Assembly (NCBI GenBank): GCA_012517635.1
Contig: JAAYUP010000259.1
Span: forward strand, 1-8,355
DNA length: 8,355 nt
Direction of reading: 5' to 3'
Origin: Candidatus Atribacter alterifermentans
GTDB lineage: Bacteria; Atribacterota; Atribacteria; Atribacterales; Atribacteraceae
Shown here: positions 1 to 6,207 of the stretch, one piece after another
Layout: every line of letters begins with the position of its first letter
How positions within the stretch are numbered: the stretch's first letter is position 1
Notes under the pieces: model-generated
What the model saw: only the letters and a program-made list of their open reading frames with translations
What the model was told of the DNA's origin: nothing
The model's database searches: none
Translations under genes and position numbers: made by a program

Positions 1-164
1 CGCTCATGGAAGCTCTATCCTTACTCCTTGATCTACTTAAATCCACTATGAAAAATTTTTTAGTTCTTTCAGAAGACAAAGTCAAAGAGCTACTCATCTA
101 TTTTGTAAATAGTCTCCCAGCATGGTTGAGAGAAAAAGTGCTATTATTGAACTGCGAAAGTTGA
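1..164 (+). CDS. 3' end of an unidentified gene (C-terminal 53 residues)
   Basis: Frame 3 is open from the left edge to a TGA at 162-164, giving the C-terminal 53 residues of a protein whose start lies outside the window. The other two forward frames stop early (about bases 32 and 51), which supports this frame. The peptide is rich in Leu, Lys and Glu and looks helical, running from LMEALSLLLDLLKSTMKNF to REKVLLLNCES. I do not recognise the family, and it does not resemble the C-terminus of HrcA, which might be expected near heat-shock genes. An internal ATG at 6-8 has no visible ribosome binding site, so a complete small gene is less likely than a truncated larger one. No clear terminator follows; the T-rich run at 180-187 is not preceded by a good stem. 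Confidence 0.5.
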   Translation, partial: LMEALSLLLDLLKSTMKNFLVLSEDKVKELLIYFVNSLPAWLREKVLLLNCES

Positions 165-253
165 GTACATAACCTTAGTTTTTTTTCTTCGAATCGATTT
201 TTTACTATTATAAGCAGCAATAATGGCAAGTGATATGCTAAACTCATTTAAAC

Positions 254-262
254 TGATAAAAT
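254..262 (+). promoter_or_regulatory. candidate extended -10 promoter of the Lon-like gene
   Basis: TGATAAAAT contains a TGn element followed by TAAAAT, which matches five of six bases of the vegetative -10. No good -35 hexamer lies 16-18 bases upstream, as is tolerated by extended -10 promoters. Transcription would start near 268-270, about 22 bases before the ATG. A weaker alternative is TGATATGCT at 231-239. Confidence 0.35.
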
Positions 263-291
263 TTTAGTTTTTAAAAGAAAGAGGGAGTTCA

Positions 292-2745
292 ATGGAAACC
301 GATTTAGAGCTAAAACCCGAACAACTCCGATGGTATTGTGAATCAGAAAGCTTGGGCTTTAAATATACTTCAGAATTATGTTCAATTAGTGAATTTATTG
401 GTCAGAAAAGAGCGATTCGATCGATCGAGTTTGGTTTGGACGTAGAGAGACCTGGATACAATTTATTTTTAACTGGTTTGACTGGAACTGGAAGGGTTGG
501 AGCTATCAGATATTGTATTGCAAAAAAGGTAAAGAATCAGAAAGCCGAGGGAATTCTTCCAGAACTTTCTGATTGGTGTTATATTTTTAACTTTGACAGT
601 CCTGATCGACCGCGAGTTTTAAAAATTCAAGCTGGAGAAGGTAAAAAACTATCATCACGTTTAGAAAGCCTTTTAAAGGATATTAAAGAAATTCTTCCTA
701 AAGCTTTTGCTGGAGAAGAATATAAAAATCAAAAACAAATCTTGATTGATGAGGAACAAAGAAAGAATCGGCAAATTATTCAGGAATTGGAACGAATGGC
801 TCTCCAGGAGAATTTTGCTTTTCGTATGACTTCTATGGGACCAATCTTGGTTCCTTTGGTAGAGGGAAAACCGATGACACAAGAACAATATATTACTTTA
901 TCTGATAATGAAAAAGAAACAATCGAAGATAGACGTCGAACACTCTTAAATGAAATTAACAATTATTTTGAAAAAATTCATGAGTTAGAAATAGAGCTTA
1001 AAAATAAAATTTCCGATTTAGATAATCGGATTGCTGATTTTGCCATTACTCCTCTTTTTAAGGAATGTATCAAACCTTATGAAGATCAAACGGAAATCGT
1101 TCGATTTCTTGAATTTTTAAAGAAATACACTCTTACTTACCTCCAATATTTTCGAGATTCCCAGGAAACAACTGCAACTCCCCAGATTCTCCCCTTTCAA
1201 AGATTACAAGATCCTTTTTTGCCTTTTAAGATTAATATTTTGGTTGATAATTCCGATCGAAATGAACCACCAGTCATTTTTGAATCACACCCCAACTGGA
1301 CGAACCTATTTGGTCGAATAGAGCGAAAGGCAATGATGGGGACCTATTATAGCGATCATACTATGCTTAAACCCGGATCTCTTCATTTGGCAAATAATGG
1401 ATATCTCATCGTGTATTTCCGTGATTTTATTATGAATCCTGGAGTGTGGGAAGGTTTAAAAAGAGTATTAAAAAATCAGGTAATTAAAATTGAGGATCCT
1501 TGGGAACAATTTGGCTTAGTTGCACCCCAAGGTTTAACTCCAGAGCCTCTTCCATTTCATGCAAAAGTAATTTTGGTTGGAGATGACATGATTTATCGGT
1601 TGCTCACTCTTTATGATGAAGATTTTAAAGATTTATTTAAAGTGAAAGCCGATTTTGATTTTCAATTAGATAAAAATGATGATGTTATTCATTCTTTTGC
1701 TTGTTATGTAAAGAAAATTTGTGAGAATGAAAAACTTCTTCCTTTTGAGAATTCAGGGGTTGCCCGTCTTTTGGAACATGCTTCCCAAAGGGTCTCTCAT
1801 AAAGAGAAATTGGTATCCCAGTTTGGTTATCTTAAAGATATTGTAGTTGAGTCCGATCATTGGGCTAGACAAGACCATTCTAAGAATGTAACTCGGAGTC
1901 ATGTAGAACGAGCTTTAAAAGAAAGAAAGGTCCGACACAACCAAATCGAGGATAAAATTCAAGAATTGATTGATCAAGGTATAGTTTTAATCGATGTTGA
2001 AAATGAAGTTATTGGTCAAATCAATGGAATATCAGTGTATGAATTAGGTGATTATAGTTTTGGAAAACCTTCAAGAATAACCGTGAAGACTTATTTAGGG
2101 CGGCAAGGTTTAATAAACATAGAACGTGAATCTCGGATGAGTGGAAAAATTTTTGATAAGGGAATATTAATTATAAGTGGATACTTAGGTCACACTTTTG
2201 CCCAAGATAAACCGCTTTCAATGTCAGCCAGTATCTGCTTTGAACAATCCTATGAAGGAGTTGAGGGAGATAGTGCTTCATTAGCAGAAACATGTGCTAT
2301 CCTTTCAAGCCTTGGTGAAATCCCTATTCGACAATATATTGCTGTAACTGGTTCTATTAATCAAAAAGGGGAAGTTCAGGCTATTGGAGGAGTGAACCAA
2401 AAAATTGAAGGATTTTTCCAATTATGTAAAAATCGAGGGTTAACTTCGAAACAGGGAGTCATTATTCCCGCTGGTAATGTTCAAAATCTTATGTTAGATG
2501 ATGAAATTGTTCAGGCAGTTCGGGATGGCCTTTTTCATATTTACGCAGTCAAAACTGTTGATGAAGCCATAGAAATTCTTACTGGAATGAAAGCAGGAAA
2601 AATTCTTGATGATGGGACTTATGAATCCGGAACTATTAAAGCTCAGGTGGATGAAAAAATTAGAATAGCTAATGAAAAATTGAAAAAGATTTCTGAATCA
2701 AAGGAAAATGAAAAAAAGAATTTATCAAATGATATGAATCAATGA
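292..2745 (+). CDS. Lon-like (LonB/COG1067 type) serine protease with AAA-type N-terminal region
   Basis: Predicted cytoplasmic protease of the Lon family (S16), in the LonB-like group with an AAA_32-type ATPase region fused to a Lon proteolytic domain; the 817 residues are about normal length. The ATG follows a purine-rich site, GAGGGAG (281-287). Residues 62-69 form the P-loop, GLTGTGRV, with Arg and Val where a canonical Walker A has Lys and Ser/Thr. A long charged, probably coiled-coil insertion spans about 120-250. The Walker B region, about 360-375, reads GYLIVYFRDF. A lid region follows, then the protease domain from about 570 to 785. The active-site segment EGDSAS gives the nucleophile Ser661, and GGVNQK gives Lys704. 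The 43-residue separation equals that of E. coli Lon (Ser679/Lys722). The last 30 residues are a charged tail. It is probably transcribed alone: the upstream gene has its own stop 128 bases earlier and the downstream gene is convergent. The protease assignment is secure. Whether it hydrolyses ATP is uncertain. Confidence 0.93.
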   Translation: METDLELKPEQLRWYCESESLGFKYTSELCSISEFIGQKRAIRSIEFGLDVERPGYNLFLTGLTGTGRVGAIRYCIAKKVKNQKAEGILPELSDWCYIFNFDSPDRPRVLKIQAGEGKKLSSRLESLLKDIKEILPKAFAGEEYKNQKQILIDEEQRKNRQIIQELERMALQENFAFRMTSMGPILVPLVEGKPMTQEQYITLSDNEKETIEDRRRTLLNEINNYFEKIHELEIELKNKISDLDNRIADFAITPLFKECIKPYEDQTEIVRFLEFLKKYTLTYLQYFRDSQETTATPQILPFQRLQDPFLPFKINILVDNSDRNEPPVIFESHPNWTNLFGRIERKAMMGTYYSDHTMLKPGSLHLANNGYLIVYFRDFIMNPGVWEGLKRVLKNQVIKIEDPWEQFGLVAPQGLTPEPLPFHAKVILVGDDMIYRLLTLYDEDFKDLFKVKADFDFQLDKNDDVIHSFACYVKKICENEKLLPFENSGVARLLEHASQRVSHKEKLVSQFGYLKDIVVESDHWARQDHSKNVTRSHVERALKERKVRHNQIEDKIQELIDQGIVLIDVENEVIGQINGISVYELGDYSFGKPSRITVKTYLGRQGLINIERESRMSGKIFDKGILIISGYLGHTFAQDKPLSMSASICFEQSYEGVEGDSASLAETCAILSSLGEIPIRQYIAVTGSINQKGEVQAIGGVNQKIEGFFQLCKNRGLTSKQGVIIPAGNVQNLMLDDEIVQAVRDGLFHIYAVKTVDEAIEILTGMKAGKILDDGTYESGTIKAQVDEKIRIANEKLKKISESKENEKKNLSNDMNQ

Positions 2746-2811
2746 TGAACATTGAAAATAAATCAAAAAATCCATTTTCGTTGAGACAATGAATGCAATG
2801 ATTGATTGTTT

Positions 2812-2830
2812 TGCCTCTTTTGAAGAGGTA
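2812..2830. terminator. weak hairpin in the convergent spacer, possible terminator
   Basis: CCTCTTTTGAAGAGG (2814-2828) folds into a six-pair stem with a three-base loop. One G-U and one T-A pair (2813-2829, 2812-2830) extend it to eight pairs. It sits between two convergent genes, where a shared terminator is expected. However, neither side has the T-run of a classical intrinsic terminator, so the assignment is weak. A second small hairpin, GAAGAT-AA-ATCTTC at 2910-2923, is no better. I see no other candidate in this 196-base spacer. Confidence 0.25.
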
Positions 2831-2941
2831 TATTCGATGCGAACGTGTTTTATCTTGAAGTTAGAAAAATAATGAGATTCTTGCTGCTTCAAAATCCAAA
2901 GTGATGAATGAAGATAAATCTTCTCTTTCAATTCCATTCTT

Positions 2942-5179
2942 TTAGCTTGTTCTTTTTTGATAATAAAAAATTATTACTAAAGCTATGATAATGCCCAGAA
3001 TAATTATGGAGAAAGTTCTTTCATTGGTATTGGATATCAATTGACAAAGATAGCCTTCGGAATTATTTTGGTTTCCATTTTGAGAATTTTCAGAAAAGAT
3101 TGTATCAACAATTCCATTTTTCTCAAAAATGATGAGGTTTCCTGAAATATGAAGGAAAGTGGTTTTTGGATTGAAGAATTTTTTAAAGGTGGAAGAAGCT
3201 ATTGATTTTTGACCTGAAGATGTGAAAAGAATCACTGGTATATGATTCTGATAAAAAAATACCAAATAACTCATTGGTTCATTAAGGCTAGTGGAGAGTT
3301 TGACTTTATTTTGAAAAGTATCTTTTAGAATCATTTGACCAGATTCAAAGGAAACTGGTGGCAAAAGATAATTTGGAATCACTTCAGGACTTACAATAAT
3401 GAGGAGGTGGCTGCTCTGTTGATTGATTTGTATCGGGATAAGATGTGATAAAAAAGAAGTGAACGATTGATAGACAAGTTGACCAAAGGGTAAAGTAATA
3501 GTATGAATGGCAATTGGTATCTTTTGGAGAATATTCCGATGAAGGTAATCTGAAGAAGATAAAACATTTTTAATCATTTTTGGTATATGTAAGAATTTTG
3601 CCCAATAATCATTCCACATTTCAGAGTAATAATCAGGATTCCATTCGATTTCTGTTTTTGATTGAGTAAAAAGATTATTTAGATCGATTTCCCCAAAAAT
3701 GATTTCCAATGGGATATACTGTGAGTTATAAAGTTGAATGGAGGAGAGGATTTCGGCAGCAATCTGTAAAGTATTTTCGTCAAATTGAGAAGGAAGAACT
3801 ATTTTTATTTTGTTACAGGATAGAGCAGACATTGTTTTCCAGCTTGATAAAATGGCAGGATGATTACTTCTTTCAACTTGGAAATACGAATCTTCAGAAA
3901 AAAAACCCTCCAAAGGCATCTTGCCCGGTCGACAATTCTCTTCACCAGGAAAATAGCTTAATCCTAAGGTTAAGGTATTCACCGGTTTCAGAAATTGAAA
4001 TGGGAGATTGATGTCAATAGGAAATAATTGACCACTGCTCTTGGTATCAAGGAGTTGAGAATAAACTGGTAGAGAATTTATTGAAAGCTTGATTAAGGCC
4101 TCTCCTTCAAAGTTTGAAGGAAGTGGAGTATGGCTAAAAAAAAGTCGCAATGTCAATGGAACTGGTTGATTTGAAATATCAGAATAATAAAAACGAAGGT
4201 TTTTCTCCATATTCCCAAATCCTATTAATTTGAAAGAGGAATATCCTAAATCAAAGAAAGTTATTTTATTAATCTGAGGAAGTGTTTTTTCGTTATTTGA
4301 ATAAAAGATTTTTCCACTTTTTCCGATAAGGAACTTTTGATATCGAGCTGTAATTGCTTTTATTCCTTCGTAAGTTAGAAATAATTTTTTCCCATACATT
4401 TGATAATCGCTGCTTGAATTTTCTAAAAGAAATATTTGATAATGTTTCATAGAATCAGGAGAGGTAAGTTGTGAAGGAGCAATAATAGTTTGGATTTGAA
4501 AAGGTTGTTCTCGATGAATTTTATGAAGAAAAGCATAGAGTGTGAAATAAGATTGAAGAATTTGATCCGACCAAGGTTGATGAGGAAGAACGATGGTTAT
4601 TGTTTCCTTGATGCTTTGCAGGAAGTCATCAATAGTTTGGGGAACCCAATCGGTTTTCATTTTGAAGGTTATAAAGCTTTCTTTTTTAATAATGATCCAA
4701 AGATTTGCAGAAGCCAAATCCTTACAAAGGTTATTAGTAATAAAAAGGGTTGGTTGAATCTCAATTTTGATGAGTTGGTTATTTATTTTTAAAGCGGTTT
4801 CAGGGATTGGAATATCAAGAGAGGCAACCTGTCCGGGTTGCAATTGGATATCTTTTAAAAGCTTGGTGTAGACCAATTGATCGTTGATGAGAAGGGATAT
4901 TTGACTTTCTGGATTTAATACTTCTGAAAACAAAATTTTTAAAGCAAGGCGAGTTTCCTTCCAGTTTACCCCTTTAAGGTTTGGTAAAAAAAGAACGTAA
5001 GTCGGTTTATACCCTTCTAACCGAATATCATTTTCTTGTCCAAAAAGATCGGTTAGATTCCAGACAAGAGTATTAGGCATTTGAGCAAAAGCTGAATGAG
5101 CGATCAGCAGGAAAAACCAGAATAAACCTATTCGTAAAAAAATATTCAAAAAACAACTTGTCGAAAATTTTTGTTCCAC
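2942..5179 (-). CDS. BcsB-like periplasmic protein (cellulose synthase regulatory subunit family), orphan
   Basis: BcsB is the periplasmic, membrane-anchored partner of the cellulose synthase BcsA and guides the emerging glucan. I start this gene at GTG 5179 because AAAAAGGGGGGG lies six bases upstream. The longer open frame begins with TTG at 5263 and has no ribosome binding site. The protein is 745 residues (E. coli BcsB is about 780). Residues 1-32 form a signal peptide with a hydrophobic core and an AFA/Q cleavage site. Two repeated modules follow. Each has a jelly-roll-like carbohydrate-binding segment with strands such as LALKILFSEVLNPES or LTLRLFFSHTPLPSN and a conserved Cys (Cys152, Cys416). 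A segment reading ITFFDLGYSSFKLIGFG (about 306-322) matches the family's ADLG-type motif. About 723-741 is a single membrane helix, followed by QKRTS. Family membership is fairly secure from this layout; a role in cellulose itself is not shown. No glycosyltransferase is adjacent, and the gene appears monocistronic. A weak promoter candidate upstream is TTGTAT-N17-TAAACT (5245 down to 5217). Confidence 0.8.
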   Translation of the reverse strand: MEQKFSTSCFLNIFLRIGLFWFFLLIAHSAFAQMPNTLVWNLTDLFGQENDIRLEGYKPTYVLFLPNLKGVNWKETRLALKILFSEVLNPESQISLLINDQLVYTKLLKDIQLQPGQVASLDIPIPETALKINNQLIKIEIQPTLFITNNLCKDLASANLWIIIKKESFITFKMKTDWVPQTIDDFLQSIKETITIVLPHQPWSDQILQSYFTLYAFLHKIHREQPFQIQTIIAPSQLTSPDSMKHYQIFLLENSSSDYQMYGKKLFLTYEGIKAITARYQKFLIGKSGKIFYSNNEKTLPQINKITFFDLGYSSFKLIGFGNMEKNLRFYYSDISNQPVPLTLRLFFSHTPLPSNFEGEALIKLSINSLPVYSQLLDTKSSGQLFPIDINLPFQFLKPVNTLTLGLSYFPGEENCRPGKMPLEGFFSEDSYFQVERSNHPAILSSWKTMSALSCNKIKIVLPSQFDENTLQIAAEILSSIQLYNSQYIPLEIIFGEIDLNNLFTQSKTEIEWNPDYYSEMWNDYWAKFLHIPKMIKNVLSSSDYLHRNILQKIPIAIHTITLPFGQLVYQSFTSFLSHLIPIQINQQSSHLLIIVSPEVIPNYLLPPVSFESGQMILKDTFQNKVKLSTSLNEPMSYLVFFYQNHIPVILFTSSGQKSIASSTFKKFFNPKTTFLHISGNLIIFEKNGIVDTIFSENSQNGNQNNSEGYLCQLISNTNERTFSIIILGIIIALVIIFYYQKRTS

Positions 5180-5185
5180 ATTATG

Positions 5186-5197
5186 CCCCCCCTTTTT
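5186..5197 (-). promoter_or_regulatory. strong purine-run ribosome binding site fixing the GTG start of the BcsB-like gene
   Basis: Read on the minus strand this is AAAAAGGGGGGG, ending six bases before GTG at 5179. It decides the start in favour of GTG over the upstream TTG at 5263. The run of seven identical G bases is unusual and could be length-variable. Confidence 0.65.
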
Positions 5198-5304
5198 GTA
5201 AGACAAACCCTTTATTAGTTTAAAATAAAACAATTTTTGATACAAGCGATACTCGAAAAACAACGATGATTGTTTGACGAAGGATTAGAGTGCAAAGATA
5301 GGAT

Positions 5305-5314
5305 GGTCTTGACC
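5305..5314. promoter_or_regulatory. GGTCNNGACC palindrome, copy 1 (possible operator half of a pair)
   Basis: GGTCTTGACC is a perfect inverted repeat with a two-base centre. The same eight fixed bases recur at 5559-5568 in the same intergenic region. It could be a regulator binding site. No matching regulator gene is visible, so the function is inferred only from symmetry and recurrence. Confidence 0.3.
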
Positions 5315-5500
5315 CCATATTTTTCACAGGTTTTTTAAGATAAATCTATTAAGCTTTTGTCAGTTCTGTGTTTTGGGAAGAAGGTTAGTATGAGCGATTC
5401 AGGGAATACATTTTAAAAAATGGATTAATAATAATCAAAAAAGAGAACTTAGAACGACTGTGAGTTAAATAACTTTTTAAATTTTATAGTTTGACCTTAC

Positions 5501-5529
5501 TTGACAAATAAGAAAAGAAGTGATTAAAT
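5501..5529 (+). promoter_or_regulatory. vegetative-type promoter of grpE-dnaK
   Basis: A perfect -35, TTGACA (5501-5506), is followed by a 17-base spacer and TTAAAT (5524-5529). The -10 is preceded by TG one base upstream (TGATTAAAT), so it is also an extended -10. Transcription would begin near 5536, leaving an untranslated leader of about 75 bases. The sequence looks like a housekeeping sigma promoter rather than a sigma-32 one. Confidence 0.7.
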
Positions 5530-5558
5530 ACGATAGTCTAAGATGGTAAAAATTTAAA

Positions 5559-5568
5559 GGTCACGACC
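5559..5568. promoter_or_regulatory. GGTCNNGACC palindrome, copy 2, just downstream of the grpE promoter
   Basis: GGTCACGACC repeats the palindrome seen at 5305-5314 and lies roughly 23 bases after the predicted transcription start. That position would suit a repressor operator or an RNA hairpin in the leader. Neither is demonstrated by the sequence. Confidence 0.35.
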
Positions 5569-5611
5569 ATGATGAGGCAGAAAGAGTGTTGAAACCAATA
5601 AGGATGGTGAT

Positions 5612-6193
5612 ATGAGAATGAACAACCAGGAGGAGGAACAAAAAGTCGTTAATAATAATGAGACAACCGGTTGTGATGAAATTTCTTTAGAAGAATTAAG
5701 AAATGCGTGTGAAGAGTATCGTAACTCCGCGGAAGAATATAAAAAGAAATCCGAAGAGTATTTGAAAAACTTAAAATCATTAAAGGCGGAATTTGAAAAC
5801 TATCGGAAAAGAGAAATGCAAAATCGTGAAAGTTTTATTAAATCATCGAATAGAGATTTGATACTCAAACTCCTTCCGGTAATAGATGATATGAATAATG
5901 CCATTCTTGAAAGTAAAAAAAATGAAGTTCATCAGTCTTTTATAGAAGGGGTCGAGTTGATTTACCGAAAACTTTTAAATATTTTAGAAAAAGAAGGTGT
6001 CCGACAAATTACCACCTTGGGTGAGAAGTTTGATCCAAAGTATCATGAGGCAATGATGACAATTTCATCCCCTGATTATGAGGATTATGCAATTGTTGAT
6101 GAGTTAAGGAAAGGATATATGTTAAATGAAGAGGTTTTACGAGCAGCCCAGGTATCGGTAAATCGTTGGGATAAACATGAAAAAGAAAAGTAG
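5612..6193 (+). CDS. grpE: GrpE, nucleotide exchange factor of DnaK
   Basis: GrpE is the cytoplasmic co-chaperone that opens the DnaK nucleotide pocket to release ADP, and its long helices also act as a thermosensor in many bacteria. The 193 residues have the family layout. A charged, low-complexity N-terminus comes first, then a long heptad-type helix (about 23-75, containing LKAEFENYRKREMQNR). A four-helix-bundle region (about 80-130) follows, and then the C-terminal beta domain (about 135-186). The beta domain carries the signature elements KFDPKYHEAM and KGYMLNEEVLRAAQVSV. The ATG at 5612 has AAGGA seven bases upstream; a second ATG at 5618 (MNNQ) is nearly as good, because GGTG lies eight bases before it. 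It is the first gene of an operon with dnaK, whose start is 14 bases after this stop. An SD-like AGGAGGAGG inside the gene (5628-5636) is not followed by a usable start. Confidence 0.96.
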   Translation: MRMNNQEEEQKVVNNNETTGCDEISLEELRNACEEYRNSAEEYKKKSEEYLKNLKSLKAEFENYRKREMQNRESFIKSSNRDLILKLLPVIDDMNNAILESKKNEVHQSFIEGVELIYRKLLNILEKEGVRQITTLGEKFDPKYHEAMMTISSPDYEDYAIVDELRKGYMLNEEVLRAAQVSVNRWDKHEKEK

Positions 6194-6207
6194 AGGAGGC
6201 AAACACT

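Larger units (their letters stand above)
5180..5611. other. divergent intergenic region between the BcsB-like gene and grpE
   Basis: This 432-base spacer separates two divergent starts and contains no convincing gene; the only framed start with a purine-rich leader encodes eight residues (5390-5416). It holds the G7 ribosome binding site and a weak promoter of the minus-strand gene at its left end, and a good promoter and ribosome binding site for grpE at its right end. Two copies of GGTCNNGACC lie within it (5305-5314 and 5559-5568). I found no CIRCE element (TTAGCACTC-N9-GAGTGCTAA) and no paired sigma-32 promoter. The middle, about 5320-5480, is simple AT-rich sequence in which I see nothing definite. 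Confidence 0.7.

Noticed and set aside
2725..2937. Minus-strand 70-codon open frame starting five bases after the BcsB-like stop and overlapping the end of the Lon-like gene.
   Set aside because: Its ATG has only a poor, too-close purine stretch upstream, it runs into the 3' end of a real convergent gene, and the peptide shows no recognisable domain. It is most likely a chance frame in the AT-rich spacer.
3709..4792. Two plus-strand open frames of 100 codons inside the BcsB-like gene.
   Set aside because: They lie antisense to a well-supported coding sequence and have no recognisable protein features.
5286..5295. TTAGAGTGC, resembling part of a CIRCE arm.
   Set aside because: The matching inverted arm nine bases away is absent and the bases are not in CIRCE order.
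5313..5320. CCCCATAT, a perfect match to the sigma-32 -10 element.
   Set aside because: No CTTGAAA-like -35 lies 13-15 bases upstream, and it is about 290 bases from grpE. It is probably coincidental and partly overlaps the palindrome.
5390..5416. Eight-codon frame (MSDSGNTF) with AGAAGG upstream, a possible leader peptide.
   Set aside because: It lies upstream of the predicted grpE promoter and no promoter or attenuator hairpin accompanies it.
5628..5636. AGGAGGAGG Shine-Dalgarno-like sequence inside the start of grpE.
   Set aside because: No start codon follows at a usable distance; it encodes the Glu-rich N-terminus.
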